Below, one piece after another: positions 42,040-51,195 of a stretch of 64,000 bases of DNA (positions are counted from its first letter, which is position 1; each line of letters opens with the position of its first letter). Source of the stretch: Bowmanella denitrificans (GTDB lineage: Bacteria > Pseudomonadota > Gammaproteobacteria > Enterobacterales > Alteromonadaceae); NCBI RefSeq assembly GCF_039522935.1, contig NZ_BAAAEI010000021.1:62001-126000 (forward strand). Direction: 5' to 3'. The notes below the pieces were generated by a model. It saw only the letters and a list, made by a program, of their open reading frames with translations, was not told the origin of the DNA and ran no database searches. The position numbers were made by a program, and so were the translations under genes.

Positions 42040-43404
42040 CTAATTGTTATCGCGCACGGTCCAGGCTCTCAGCCCGTCCGCCTCGAATCTGAATTGCTGG
42101 ACTCTATTTCCCTGGGATTCCAACGCATCCATTAACTCTAATCGCCGAAACGCCGGAACGTAAAATAAGAAAAAGCCACCACCACCAGCACCGAGCAATT
42201 TTCCACCCAACGCACCCTGGGCTTTTGCTTCGTCATAGACACGATCCAGGTAACTGTTTGAGATTCTATTGCTGAACTGACGTTTTAACTGCCAGGCTGT
42301 ATCGAGATCCCGACCAAAGCAGTCCAAGCGTCCCCGTAGCAAGTTGTTGCGCATACAGTAGGTCAACTCAACATTTTGCTTTACCTTGTCATTGACATGC
42401 TCATTCTGCATTTGGCGGCGCTGATCTTCATGCACTTCACCAGAATCGTGCTCCAGGTTGGAGTCACACAACAGCAGGTTTTCTTCCAGTTCACACAACA
42501 CGTCAGGGTGAATTCGCAACGGGTGAACGATGTTCTGCTCCATCTTGAATTCCATAAAATTGAACCCTCCAAACACGCTGGCGTATTGATCCTGCCAACC
42601 GCCAGCAACGCCCAGATAGAGGCGTTCGGCCTGGTAGGCCAACTCCGCCAGTTCATGCAAATCCCAACGATCCTGACGAAACTGGTTGAAACAGCCAAGC
42701 ACGGCAGCCGACAATACAGCCGAGCCTCCCAACCCAGATTTCATTCGATAATCAGAATAAAGATACAATTCGAAACCGAATTCAGGCTGGATGACCTTGA
42801 GCAAAGCGGCAATTAACCTAAAGTTGCCATTAATGTTTTTAGCTTCTTCAATATTGTTGAAGCAAACCGATTGCCTGAGATCCCGGGAATGAATAAAGAC
42901 CTTCGAATCGCCCCGTAATCGCAATGTTGCATGGCTGTATATGCCTATGGTGCTGTTGATCACTGCGCCCATCGATTTGGCAAAGAAGTGGGTCAGGTCA
43001 GAGCCGCCCCCGCCAAAACTGATCCGCACCGGTGCCCTGGCCCTGGCATACACGGGTGACTCGTCACGTAGTGGCACGCTGTCTCTGGATACCAGACCAA
43101 TCAAATGTTTGGCGCTATCCAGAATAGGGATGATCTTGATGCAGTGATCCAGCTGTTTGAGCAGAAACTCTCTGTTCGCATTATCATCTGCCCAGACGAA
43201 GTTAGTGTTTGCGCTCTCCCTGACCTGACAATCCAGGGTTTTGCCCTGCAACAAACTTCTTCGGATATCGCCGTCTGTGGCGATACCAATTACCGCATTG
43301 GTAATGTCAGTGACAAAAATAACACCATAGTTGTTCAGGTCGATCTGCTTCAACGCATTGCGGATGGTGGCGTTTTCACGAATTTGGAATAATGCTAAGT
43401 TCAC
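42040..43404 (-). CDS. CBS-domain pair fused to GHMP (heptose-type) kinase
   Basis: Residues 1-115 are two CBS motifs (NYGVIFVTDITNAVIGIATDGDIRRSLLQG and IIPILDSAKHLIGLVSRDSVPL). Residues 120-454 are a GHMP kinase: RAPVRISFGGGGSDLTHFF at 124-141 and the ATP loop MKSGLGGSAVLSAAVLGCF near residue 225, closing with KLLGAGGGGFFLFYV. The GGGGSDL start is that of D-glycero-D-manno-heptose 7-phosphate kinases (HddA). The CBS part suggests nucleotide-dependent control. The partner nucleotidyltransferase lies just upstream. Confidence 0.88.
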   Translation of the reverse strand: MNLALFQIRENATIRNALKQIDLNNYGVIFVTDITNAVIGIATDGDIRRSLLQGKTLDCQVRESANTNFVWADDNANREFLLKQLDHCIKIIPILDSAKHLIGLVSRDSVPLRDESPVYARARAPVRISFGGGGSDLTHFFAKSMGAVINSTIGIYSHATLRLRGDSKVFIHSRDLRQSVCFNNIEEAKNINGNFRLIAALLKVIQPEFGFELYLYSDYRMKSGLGGSAVLSAAVLGCFNQFRQDRWDLHELAELAYQAERLYLGVAGGWQDQYASVFGGFNFMEFKMEQNIVHPLRIHPDVLCELEENLLLCDSNLEHDSGEVHEDQRRQMQNEHVNDKVKQNVELTYCMRNNLLRGRLDCFGRDLDTAWQLKRQFSNRISNSYLDRVYDEAKAQGALGGKLLGAGGGGFFLFYVPAFRRLELMDALESQGNRVQQFRFEADGLRAWTVRDNN

Positions 43405-44138
43405 AATTTACAAAGCCTTTCTAGTGCAATCCAATTGCAAAAACGCAGATAATCTTGAGGAACGCCGATATCAATAAAGTCGCCGTCCAACTTCACACAG
43501 GACAGCTCCCCCCGAGCAGCCAACTGCGGTAAAACATCATGCTCAATGGAGAATTGACCGTCGCCCTTACCCAGGAATGTCTCCGTTTTCAATCGGTAGA
43601 TTCCGGCATTTATCCAGCCCGACACTTGCCCCCCCTGTTTTTCCCTAAATGCGGTGACTCGCTCTCCGATGAGGGCCAGGGTACCAAAGCGGCTTGCATC
43701 CTGTATGTTGACGCCACCAATATAGTTGCGATCATCTTGTGGAAATTGGTCAAACCCTCGGTCCAACCAGGTATCAGCGTTGGTAATTAGCACATCCCCG
43801 TTCAATTTCAGTAAACGGATGGCATTCGCAACAGCGCCCCCTGTGCCAAGCAGTTTGGGCTCACGCACACAGGTAACAGAACAATGACTCAGCAGCTCAG
43901 TCATCGCGGCTGATGCGATATATTGTTCAAAAATAGCGGCTTTATGATGCAGTAAAAAAATAAAAGAACGCACACCTTGTGCAATCCAGTTCTCGATAAG
44001 ATAGGTCATAAATGGCTTGCCACAGACTGGTGCCAGGGGTTTTGGTACCTCATTGACCATCGATTGCAATCTGGTACCCAAGCCACCCGCTAATACCAGC
44101 AGGGGAGGCAATTGCTTTGATAAGTTATCTAACGACAT
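43401..44138 (-). CDS. Nucleotidyltransferase (sugar-1-phosphate NTP transferase)
   Basis: A 245-residue GT-A-like nucleotidyltransferase: LLVLAGGLGTRLQSMVNEVPKPLAPVCGKPFMTYLIENWIAQGV, ITNADTWLDRGFD, GWINAGIYRLK and VKLDGDFIDIGVPQDYLRF. It resembles HddC/GmhD-type enzymes that activate heptose 1-phosphate or similar sugars. It overlaps the CBS-kinase gene by 4 bases, so kinase and transferase likely work in sequence. Confidence 0.9.
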   Translation of the reverse strand: MSLDNLSKQLPPLLVLAGGLGTRLQSMVNEVPKPLAPVCGKPFMTYLIENWIAQGVRSFIFLLHHKAAIFEQYIASAAMTELLSHCSVTCVREPKLLGTGGAVANAIRLLKLNGDVLITNADTWLDRGFDQFPQDDRNYIGGVNIQDASRFGTLALIGERVTAFREKQGGQVSGWINAGIYRLKTETFLGKGDGQFSIEHDVLPQLAARGELSCVKLDGDFIDIGVPQDYLRFCNWIALERLCKL

Positions 44139-44320
44139 GACACCCTATCACGAAAAATTTCAAAAAAATCATGCCTAAATCCAAGCAGGTCATTTAAGCT
44201 TTTGTCTAACCGCTATGCACGACACCTTGTTATCGGCTGCACGCCCAAACTCCTGAGCCATCCGGTATGACAAATCGAACGTGAGAACACAGTCGCGAAC
44301 ACTATTTGACGAAGCGACGC
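44139..44320. other. Intergenic gap within the glycan locus
   Basis: A 182-base gap, one of the largest in the minus-strand run. It may hold a promoter for the kinase/NeuB sub-operon, but no convincing promoter or hairpin was found. Confidence 0.3.
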
Positions 44321-45667
44321 TCAATACAGCGTATAAACATTAACACGGGCACCAAAACACGTCGCTAGCTGTGCTTGAATTTCGGCAATATGCTGTTTTG
44401 ACGAAATGATGACATTGGCAGAGTAAGCAAGTAAACGATCTGGTTGAATACAAGGCTTTTCAAGTAAGTTTGTACCCCAAATTTTAGAATTGTTATCTGC
44501 GATAGCAACAAGTCTTTCATCAAGCGCACCGATTTCATGCAAAGCCTTAGTATGCTCCCCAGCCCCAAACAGTACATAGTTATCCATTGTCTCAACCAAG
44601 ATTTTAAAACGACGTTTCATGTCCTCTCGCCACCCCCGACCATATAGACTTTCCAATGGATCACAATTTTGAATCATCCAAGCATACACAGCCTCTGAAT
44701 GGGAGGTGATAAGTTGATGGCAATCATGAAATGCCAAAATGATGGACTGACTGAATGGTTGCTCGGCCAACAATGTCTCAAGGTCGCCGAAGGCCATATT
44801 GGGGGTTTTAGGCACCAACCCGGCACCAAACTTAATAAAATCCCTTAATCGCTCTTTGGTAAGAGACTTCCAATCGAAGGCCGGGTCTCGATATGTTTCC
44901 AGGGCAACGACAAAGTCGGCAAGTATCCCAAGATAATCCTTATCCAAATTTTCAACAGCCTCTTCGTAATCTACTGTCACTACATCAAACTTGGGCATGT
45001 TTTCGCGTAACATCCAAGGTTCTGACAATACCTTATGCTTGCCAAAGGATACTAATGCAAAACTGTGGCAAAACTCCCCCATTGCCGGTTTGTATTGGTA
45101 GTAGCTACTGTGCGGCATCAGGTAGGGATTAAATTCCTTATAAAACTCGCGCCAGACACAGCTTCTTTGTAAGGCATAAAAGTTATGCATGTAATTCCCA
45201 AAGTGTGTCTTCAGACGAAGCGCAGGATCCTCATCCACCAGTGAAAATTCCCTGGCATATCTGCCAACTTCAAAGAACTGCACACTGGACTTTGAGAAAT
45301 ATTGCTGGAATACGAAGCAGCTACCTTGCACCGAATTGAAATCCGGGTTTTGTTCTAAAAAGGATGCGCCTTGTTCCAGGGTAGGCAGAAACACAAAGTC
45401 ATCGTCGGCCGAAGGCAACACGTATTTCGTATCCACATGATTGGCCAGAAACGTCAGACGTTGATAAACGTTTAACTCGGGGAGATGGAAATACCGGACG
45501 TTGTCCGGCAGTGGGCCATCGTAGTTGCTGCTACTGCCGTCGGCGATCAGTGTTTTTAGACCGGTTTCTGACAGAAATGCGAGTTTTCTCTTTAAAAAAC
45601 AGTGGCGCTCATAGGTGAATATCACCACTGTAATATCGTTAAGTAATGTCGAGCCGCTACTGTTCAT
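44321..45667 (-). CDS. TIGR00180-like glycosyltransferase with C-terminal Rossmann-like domain
   Basis: From the ATG at 45667 the protein has 448 residues (an upstream ATG at 45697 is possible; both have weak ribosome sites). The N-terminal GT-A-like part has ITVVIFTYERHCFLKRKLAFLSE and the acidic YVLPSADDDFVFLPTLEQG. The C-terminal 75 residues (NYVLFGAGEHTKALHEIG, then LVAIADNNSKIWGTNLL and ANVIISSKQHIAEI) are the Rossmann-like domain also found in three other proteins here. It probably transfers a sugar onto the glycan or onto flagellin. Confidence 0.8.
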   Translation of the reverse strand: MNSSGSTLLNDITVVIFTYERHCFLKRKLAFLSETGLKTLIADGSSSNYDGPLPDNVRYFHLPELNVYQRLTFLANHVDTKYVLPSADDDFVFLPTLEQGASFLEQNPDFNSVQGSCFVFQQYFSKSSVQFFEVGRYAREFSLVDEDPALRLKTHFGNYMHNFYALQRSCVWREFYKEFNPYLMPHSSYYQYKPAMGEFCHSFALVSFGKHKVLSEPWMLRENMPKFDVVTVDYEEAVENLDKDYLGILADFVVALETYRDPAFDWKSLTKERLRDFIKFGAGLVPKTPNMAFGDLETLLAEQPFSQSIILAFHDCHQLITSHSEAVYAWMIQNCDPLESLYGRGWREDMKRRFKILVETMDNYVLFGAGEHTKALHEIGALDERLVAIADNNSKIWGTNLLEKPCIQPDRLLAYSANVIISSKQHIAEIQAQLATCFGARVNVYTLY

Positions 45668-46607
45668 AATCTGCCATTTTGCAGTAGAGCCGGGCATTTA
45701 TGACATGCTCTGCAAGGCCACAATGCCGTGCAAACTGCCCCTCAAGGAAATTGGCTGTCTGCAGGTAGACACCCGGTTTAAACTGCTGGTCGTATGCATA
45801 GGTCATTTCAACCGGTGTTATCTCCACCGAGCCCAGCAGCTGTACTTGCAATTGCTCCATAGGACGGAAAATCAATCGACGTTTCTGTGTCAGTAACTCC
45901 AGACTCCAACGTCCAGGAGCTTGCCAATTGCCATGATAACTAAACAACGCTCCCTTTTGTGTCAAACCTGCCCCGGCAAAATTAGCACTGCGATGATGCC
46001 AGTCTACAGCGCCTGCAGTGAAGCTGGACCAAGAGGTTGGACGGCCGCCAAAATAGAAGGCCAAGTCCACTACATGACTTGTATTGGCCAAAAACCAATT
46101 GTGCTTAACCTTATTGTCGAAGGGATGATCGGCGATCAAGTGGGACCATTCGGTCAGCTCATATACCAAAGACTTGATACCACCGTCCTCGTTAAGCAGC
46201 TTCTCTGCATAAAGTACCGATTCATAAAATCGACGATTGTAGGCCACAAAGACTTGAGCACAGTGACCGGCCGCCGCATGCTCCAGCCCTTCAATGGTAG
46301 CCAGGTCAACCCCGGCAGGCTTTTCCACCAACAGTTGTTTCACCCCATAAGCGATTAACGCCAGAGTACAATCAGCCAAAACCTCAATACCTGTGGCGAC
46401 GATCACCTTTTCGGGCATTTCTGGTTGTTTAGCCAGAAATGCCTTCAGGCCTCCGCTATAAATAGGAGCCTGAATCTGTTTGGCGAATGCCCGAGCCGAA
46501 CGTTCACTTCTTGTAATGCAAATAAACGACCGCCCCAGCGCATTCAATACACGGCCGTACTCCACGGCCATCGGGCCTGCACCAATCAACCAGAGCATTT
46601 TTTCCAC
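45657..46607 (-). CDS. Gfo/Idh/MocA family oxidoreductase
   Basis: A 316-residue NAD(P)-dependent sugar oxidoreductase. The nucleotide loop is LWLIGAGPMAVEYGRVLNALG near residue 5; VEKPAGVDLATIEGLEHAA carries the EKP motif with the catalytic Lys, and FVAYNRRFYES follows. It should oxidise or reduce a nucleotide-sugar carbon. It lies 4 bases after a second member of the same family, hinting at consecutive redox steps. Confidence 0.87.
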   Translation of the reverse strand: MEKMLWLIGAGPMAVEYGRVLNALGRSFICITRSERSARAFAKQIQAPIYSGGLKAFLAKQPEMPEKVIVATGIEVLADCTLALIAYGVKQLLVEKPAGVDLATIEGLEHAAAGHCAQVFVAYNRRFYESVLYAEKLLNEDGGIKSLVYELTEWSHLIADHPFDNKVKHNWFLANTSHVVDLAFYFGGRPTSWSSFTAGAVDWHHRSANFAGAGLTQKGALFSYHGNWQAPGRWSLELLTQKRRLIFRPMEQLQVQLLGSVEITPVEMTYAYDQQFKPGVYLQTANFLEGQFARHCGLAEHVINARLYCKMADYEQ

Positions 46608-46611
46608 CTAA

Positions 46612-47595
46612 TCATGTGATTGGACAACCATGGCTGGTGTCCACTCCTTGCGCAGCCAAGAATGTCTGGAACATTGAGAGTATCCGCTCATGTAACACGC
46701 CAGATTGTCGAAAAGTAGGCAGCAAACATTGCCCGCTAGTTACAATGCTCTTGGCATGATGCTGAGTCACCTGGCTTTGCAGCGGTATGTGAAAAATCTC
46801 ATGTCGTTCTTCACCACTCACTTTGTCCGTGAAGTGAATCCGCTCTTCAATTTCATTTATCCGGAACACCTTAACTTCATTAGCAATACACACTTCGATA
46901 CGTTCAATATCATCTTGGTGCACACATTCCATGACAAACTTATGAGGGCCATGGTTAATTGAGATTTTCCCAAACACCTCAAAGCAGCCAGCCCTTCTCG
47001 CGGGTCTGACCGATTCTTCAAAATCATATTGCCAACTTTCGAACCATTCAGTTCCTACCAGAAACGCAAACAAGTCGATAAAATGAATTGCGTTGCTGGC
47101 CAATCCGAAATCCGTTCCCCTGACTTCGACCGTAATGGGCATGCCAGTATCAATACAATGCTTTATCTGCCGGTACCCTTCAATAAAACGTCTGGGACAA
47201 TTTACCCATGCGGAAATGCCATTCAATTCCAGAATGGATTGAGCCTCACGTAAATCTTCTACTTTCTGAAAAAGTACCTTCTCAAACAAGATATTTTTCA
47301 CAGAATTACAGGCAGCCAGTCCTTTCAACAAGCTAAATCTTATGTCAGCGTTAGATGCAAAAATTGCCAGATCATAATGGCGATTACTGGGTAGTTCAGT
47401 AAGTAGTTCAAGCCGTTCAACGTCGCCCCCCACTTCGCCAAAGCGCTCCATCGCCCTCGTTAGCGCCGATTCTGCTGAGTCAACTACCGTGATATTCACC
47501 GGCTCCTGCAACAGTGCCAATGCTTGTAGGTGACGACTACCGACTTGACCACAACCGATAAAGGCAAAGGTTGGATAATTAGACGGAACGGCCAC
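46612..47595 (-). CDS. Gfo/Idh/MocA family oxidoreductase
   Basis: A 327-residue NAD-binding oxidoreductase: FAFIGCGQVGSRHLQALALLQ (nucleotide loop), FEKVLFQKVEDLREAQSIL at the EKP position (here EKV, so the usual Pro is replaced), WVNCPRRFIEGYRQIK, and VRGTDFGLASNAIHFIDLFAFL. The start is GTG at 47595, overlapping the upstream stop (TAGTG). Sugar substrate unknown. Confidence 0.83.
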   Translation of the reverse strand: MAVPSNYPTFAFIGCGQVGSRHLQALALLQEPVNITVVDSAESALTRAMERFGEVGGDVERLELLTELPSNRHYDLAIFASNADIRFSLLKGLAACNSVKNILFEKVLFQKVEDLREAQSILELNGISAWVNCPRRFIEGYRQIKHCIDTGMPITVEVRGTDFGLASNAIHFIDLFAFLVGTEWFESWQYDFEESVRPARRAGCFEVFGKISINHGPHKFVMECVHQDDIERIEVCIANEVKVFRINEIEERIHFTDKVSGEERHEIFHIPLQSQVTQHHAKSIVTSGQCLLPTFRQSGVLHERILSMFQTFLAAQGVDTSHGCPIT

Positions 47596-48770
47596 TAGAG
47601 CACCTCTTTTCTGTCATATTTGTCTTGTAGATAGCGAAACTCTTTTCGCAGCTCCTTATATTTGGAGGCTTCGTCAATGATTTCTTCAATATTAATAATT
47701 CGCTTCATAGCTCCCCTTGTACTCACAAGGTATGGGTTCTTAATCTTAAGTTCCTTAACTACAGCAAAAATATCTAAGTATGTATGCAGCTGCTGTCCAT
47801 TATAAGGAATGAAACAACTGTCAAATTTTCCCACCTCCCCGGCCAGTAACGTCAGGATTTCGGATGTTGAAAACTGTCCTGTCGAGACCTCCAGCACGCT
47901 ACAACCTTGCATATTGAGACCAAGCGAAAAATTTTCCTGACAGACTATGGTCATTGATGATGGTGAAACGTGCTCAACCAGTGCGGTGCAAAACTGATGA
48001 AACTTGTCCGCAGTAAAACTTCTGAATATCAGTGGCTTTGAAAAGTGAGACAATCTACTAAAGTGCTTAAGCTCTGCAACAATAAATTCATTAAAAGGAA
48101 CTATCTCTTCATTCTTAGCATATTTCTTATGCAGTATTTCTTTTAGATTTAAATCGCAATTAAATCTGGGCTCATCTTTAAGCAACTGCCACATTGCTTG
48201 CATCTGAGGTTCAAGTAGATGCCAGCCTGAATTAATCACATCGTAAATTTCGGAATCTTTAAAATAACCTGTACGAAAAAAATCATGGCCATAAGCATAA
48301 ACTTCACTGGCTCCTCTGTGTAGCAAGTCTTTGATGGCAAAGAGACCGCTATAAGGGAAACAGCCTATCTTCTTCACGATACTTTTATAGTGCTCAACAT
48401 CTGCAATATCATACTGTAAAGGAGCAGTACGTAGTTTATTATCCAACCAAACTATACATTCATCCCAAATCAACTTGTAACTTTCAATACATGGTTGTAA
48501 CACCATTAATTTAACTTGTTGATTAATGAGTGCTTGTAAATCTGCTTCAAATGTGTTTGTGAGTGGTAGTCCATACCAAATATCACATCGGGATCCAAGT
48601 TCACCATGCGCATCATATATCTCGCAAGTATCAGAAGCTTTAACTACCAAATCAAAGGATTCGATAAATTGTTTGGACGGCCAACCTCTCCCTTTCAAAT
48701 ACCCTGATGGGGCAACAACAATACAGCGTTTTCCTTTTATTAAATCATCAATAGGCGTGTCATCTTGCAT
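47595..48770 (-). CDS. Putative GT29-like (sialyltransferase-type) glycosyltransferase
   Basis: A 391-residue soluble protein. The N-terminal KRCIVVAPSGYLKGRGWPSKQFIESFDLVVKASD and LGSRCDIWYGLP (residues 14-68) resemble the L-motif of GT29-like proteins. GCFPYSGLFAIKDLLHRGASEVYAYGHDFFRTGYF (about 135-170) resembles the S-motif region. The C-terminal 150 residues look unrelated and end in a charged helix. A role in transferring a CMP-ulosonic acid fits the motifs and context but is unproven; it could also be a Maf-like protein. Confidence 0.6.
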   Translation of the reverse strand: MQDDTPIDDLIKGKRCIVVAPSGYLKGRGWPSKQFIESFDLVVKASDTCEIYDAHGELGSRCDIWYGLPLTNTFEADLQALINQQVKLMVLQPCIESYKLIWDECIVWLDNKLRTAPLQYDIADVEHYKSIVKKIGCFPYSGLFAIKDLLHRGASEVYAYGHDFFRTGYFKDSEIYDVINSGWHLLEPQMQAMWQLLKDEPRFNCDLNLKEILHKKYAKNEEIVPFNEFIVAELKHFSRLSHFSKPLIFRSFTADKFHQFCTALVEHVSPSSMTIVCQENFSLGLNMQGCSVLEVSTGQFSTSEILTLLAGEVGKFDSCFIPYNGQQLHTYLDIFAVVKELKIKNPYLVSTRGAMKRIINIEEIIDEASKYKELRKEFRYLQDKYDRKEVL

Positions 48771-48773
48771 TAC

Positions 48774-49925
48774 CTAGACTCCACCTTTTTCTGCAGTTAG
48801 GATAAAAAAGGAACCATCATCCCCCTCTTTTACTACACCATTTACCGAGTCGTACTGAGTATAAAACTGAATATTTTCGAAACCTGCATAGTCTAATAGC
48901 TGAGAGATTTCTCGTTTGGTGTAGTGTTTGACATGAAATGAGTATTTATCTGGGTCAAAAGGCATCACATCTTGGTTCGGCGTAGAACAAATCAATCGCC
49001 CACCTGGTTTCATAAATGTGTAAAATCTCTTCAACAAAGCCAAATCAAAATGTACGTGCTCTATAGTCTCAAACGAAACTATCACATCAAATTTATCATT
49101 CAGCTCAACGTTTAATGCATCAGCACAAATGTATTGAATATGGCTATCACAGTAATGTTCATTAGCATAATCGACAGCGCCTTTGTCAATATCAACCCCA
49201 GTGACATTTGCACCACACATCTTTGACAACATCAACGTCCCATAACCAATTCCGCATGCCAAATCTAATATATGTAAGTGAGGAGCATATCCGATCTGAA
49301 CACCAGCAAACTCATATCGATTTTTATGGTCATTACGTATATTAGCATAGGTATTTGAGATCTGTCTCTCACCTCTATTCATACTCTTTTCTGCTGTAGC
49401 GACCAAGTGGACATGATTCTTTATTTCTGTTTTAACATTCACAAAGCCTGCTCTTTCCAGCAAAAACTTAAGTCTCTTACTGTTATAACCCGACTTGTGA
49501 ACATCCCAATACGACCTATTATAATCAGCCATTTTGGGGTTACACTCTCGTTGCCAACCATAGAATCCAGCAAAACTATGGCGAGCTTGGGATGTTTTAT
49601 CTCTTAACGTATCTTCATTCCATTCGGCATCAAGCCATTGCCTGGCGTGAAAATCCATATCTGGAACAACAATATAAATTTTCCCTCCGATTTTAAGCGC
49701 TTTGTGCCAATCAATTAATGCGGCATCGGCCTCCATCGAAGTTAGATGCTCCAACATATGGCGGGAGTAGACTTCACTTAAATCTTGCGCATGTTTAGAT
49801 AATTCCCAAGCGTCGCAAACGACATCCACACCAGCTATGGCCCTGGTATCACAATGTAGGAATCCTTCTCTACGATCATCCCCACAACCTACGTATATTG
49901 AACCACCTAGAATTTTTCTACTCAT
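48774..49925 (-). CDS. Tandem SAM-dependent methyltransferase domains
   Basis: A 383-residue protein with two methyltransferase-like halves. The first (residues 1-160: IYVGCGDDRREGFLHCDTRAI, SRHMLEHLTSMEADAALIDWHKALKIGGKIYIVVPDMDFHAR) lacks the usual glycine-rich SAM loop after the G-C-G. The second (about 195-383: LHILDLACGIGYGTLMLSKMCGANVTGVDID, FDVIVSFETIEHVHFDLALLKRFYTFMKPGGRLICSTPN) is complete. The first half may be structural or bind a different ligand. Confidence 0.83.
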   Translation of the reverse strand: MSRKILGGSIYVGCGDDRREGFLHCDTRAIAGVDVVCDAWELSKHAQDLSEVYSRHMLEHLTSMEADAALIDWHKALKIGGKIYIVVPDMDFHARQWLDAEWNEDTLRDKTSQARHSFAGFYGWQRECNPKMADYNRSYWDVHKSGYNSKRLKFLLERAGFVNVKTEIKNHVHLVATAEKSMNRGERQISNTYANIRNDHKNRYEFAGVQIGYAPHLHILDLACGIGYGTLMLSKMCGANVTGVDIDKGAVDYANEHYCDSHIQYICADALNVELNDKFDVIVSFETIEHVHFDLALLKRFYTFMKPGGRLICSTPNQDVMPFDPDKYSFHVKHYTKREISQLLDYAGFENIQFYTQYDSVNGVVKEGDDGSFFILTAEKGGV

Positions 49926-49980
49926 TAGAGCTCACCTAATAACTTTTAAATCAAGATCAAACTAAACAACCGGTATATCT

Positions 49981-51192
49981 CTAACAAATGGTAAGATCGA
50001 TATGACTATACTTATCTAACCAATAGCGCGGGTCGCTGTTTTCAACATGAATCTGACGCTCTACCATTGCAGCGAGTAACTTGTCTTTCTGGTCTATATG
50101 CTGGTTTAAAACTGATGTTCCTTCAGAGATCACGTCAACGCCGGCTAACGCGGCTTCATACAATGTGCTTGACGTAATACCGTGAACAGATTTGGCATGC
50201 TTCAGCAAAGTCAGAAAAGGTAACTCCGACACTTCGCGGCCCCTATAATCATACTGATGCTGATAGGGATCCTTAGGATGAGGTTTAAAAACCACTCTTT
50301 CTCGCGCTGAGTATTCGCTATCAATATAGTCAATGAATTCCTGCATACCATTAGTGAATCTACTGCAATTCAAGATGTTGGCATCATCAGGAACTTGCAA
50401 TGGCACTAGTATATAGTCAAGAGCAACAGATTTAAAATCTTTTAAAAAGAAAGATTTTATTTTTTCAAGTTCAAGTAGATGATGTTTGTCTATCCAATCC
50501 AAGCTATCATTCATTAGCGAACATCGATGGTTCACGCCCTTCTTATCAAAATAGTAATATTCACTCTGAGGAAAAAAACCATATTCTATATAGGTTAATT
50601 TTTTATTAGGAAACGAGTCAAAAACAATATCATAGAGTTTACGCTGACCATTAAATATCAACAGATTTTCGCACTTTAAAAAATCTCTATAGTACAGGAG
50701 CATAAGTGGGCATATTGATAACGTATTAAAGCCCCGTCTAGAAAAGTATTTTTTTAATTTTGACAAATGTTTTCCGTGCCTGACAACTCCATCTGCATGC
50801 TCGAAAAGCAGGATATTTTTATCGAGGGAACTAAACTGAAAACCTCTCAGACTCAGGTAAGGGTCAACCACAAGAATTTCATCTATTCTATCTGCAGCCT
50901 GTTCAGAAAGAGCGCACAATTGATTGAACTGGAAAGTCCCATTACCTGTCCCTAGCAAAACTGTACCCGATGCCTGCTCAGGCAGAAACCAAATAGATTC
51001 AAAGTGACTTGGTTTGGCATTGAGTAAAGCGTTTTCGTACTCAATAAGACCAACAATACATTTCTTATACTCTTTATATATTCTTTTAGCGAATCCACCA
51101 CTACCGAACAACATAAAGCGATATTTTCCCAGCTGTTCGAAAGTGACTGGCTTCAATTTTTTCAATAAAGACTTAGTGGATTCAGTCAGCAC
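49981..51192 (-). CDS. Putative GT-B glycosyltransferase (sialyl-/Kdo-transferase-like)
   Basis: A 403-residue protein. Residues 22-75 contain a GSGGFAK-type loop (FMLFGSGGFAKRIY) similar to the Rossmann-like domain of neighbouring proteins, though shorter. The remainder has the HP motif (RVVFKPHPKDP) and the serine motif (VHGITSSTLYEAALAGVDVISEG), as in bacterial GT-B sialyltransferases (GT52/GT38 types) and KpsS/KpsC-like proteins. It probably uses a CMP-activated ulosonic acid, but family assignment needs a profile search. Confidence 0.6.
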   Translation of the reverse strand: MLTESTKSLLKKLKPVTFEQLGKYRFMLFGSGGFAKRIYKEYKKCIVGLIEYENALLNAKPSHFESIWFLPEQASGTVLLGTGNGTFQFNQLCALSEQAADRIDEILVVDPYLSLRGFQFSSLDKNILLFEHADGVVRHGKHLSKLKKYFSRRGFNTLSICPLMLLYYRDFLKCENLLIFNGQRKLYDIVFDSFPNKKLTYIEYGFFPQSEYYYFDKKGVNHRCSLMNDSLDWIDKHHLLELEKIKSFFLKDFKSVALDYILVPLQVPDDANILNCSRFTNGMQEFIDYIDSEYSARERVVFKPHPKDPYQHQYDYRGREVSELPFLTLLKHAKSVHGITSSTLYEAALAGVDVISEGTSVLNQHIDQKDKLLAAMVERQIHVENSDPRYWLDKYSHIDLTIC

Positions 51193-51195
51193 AAG

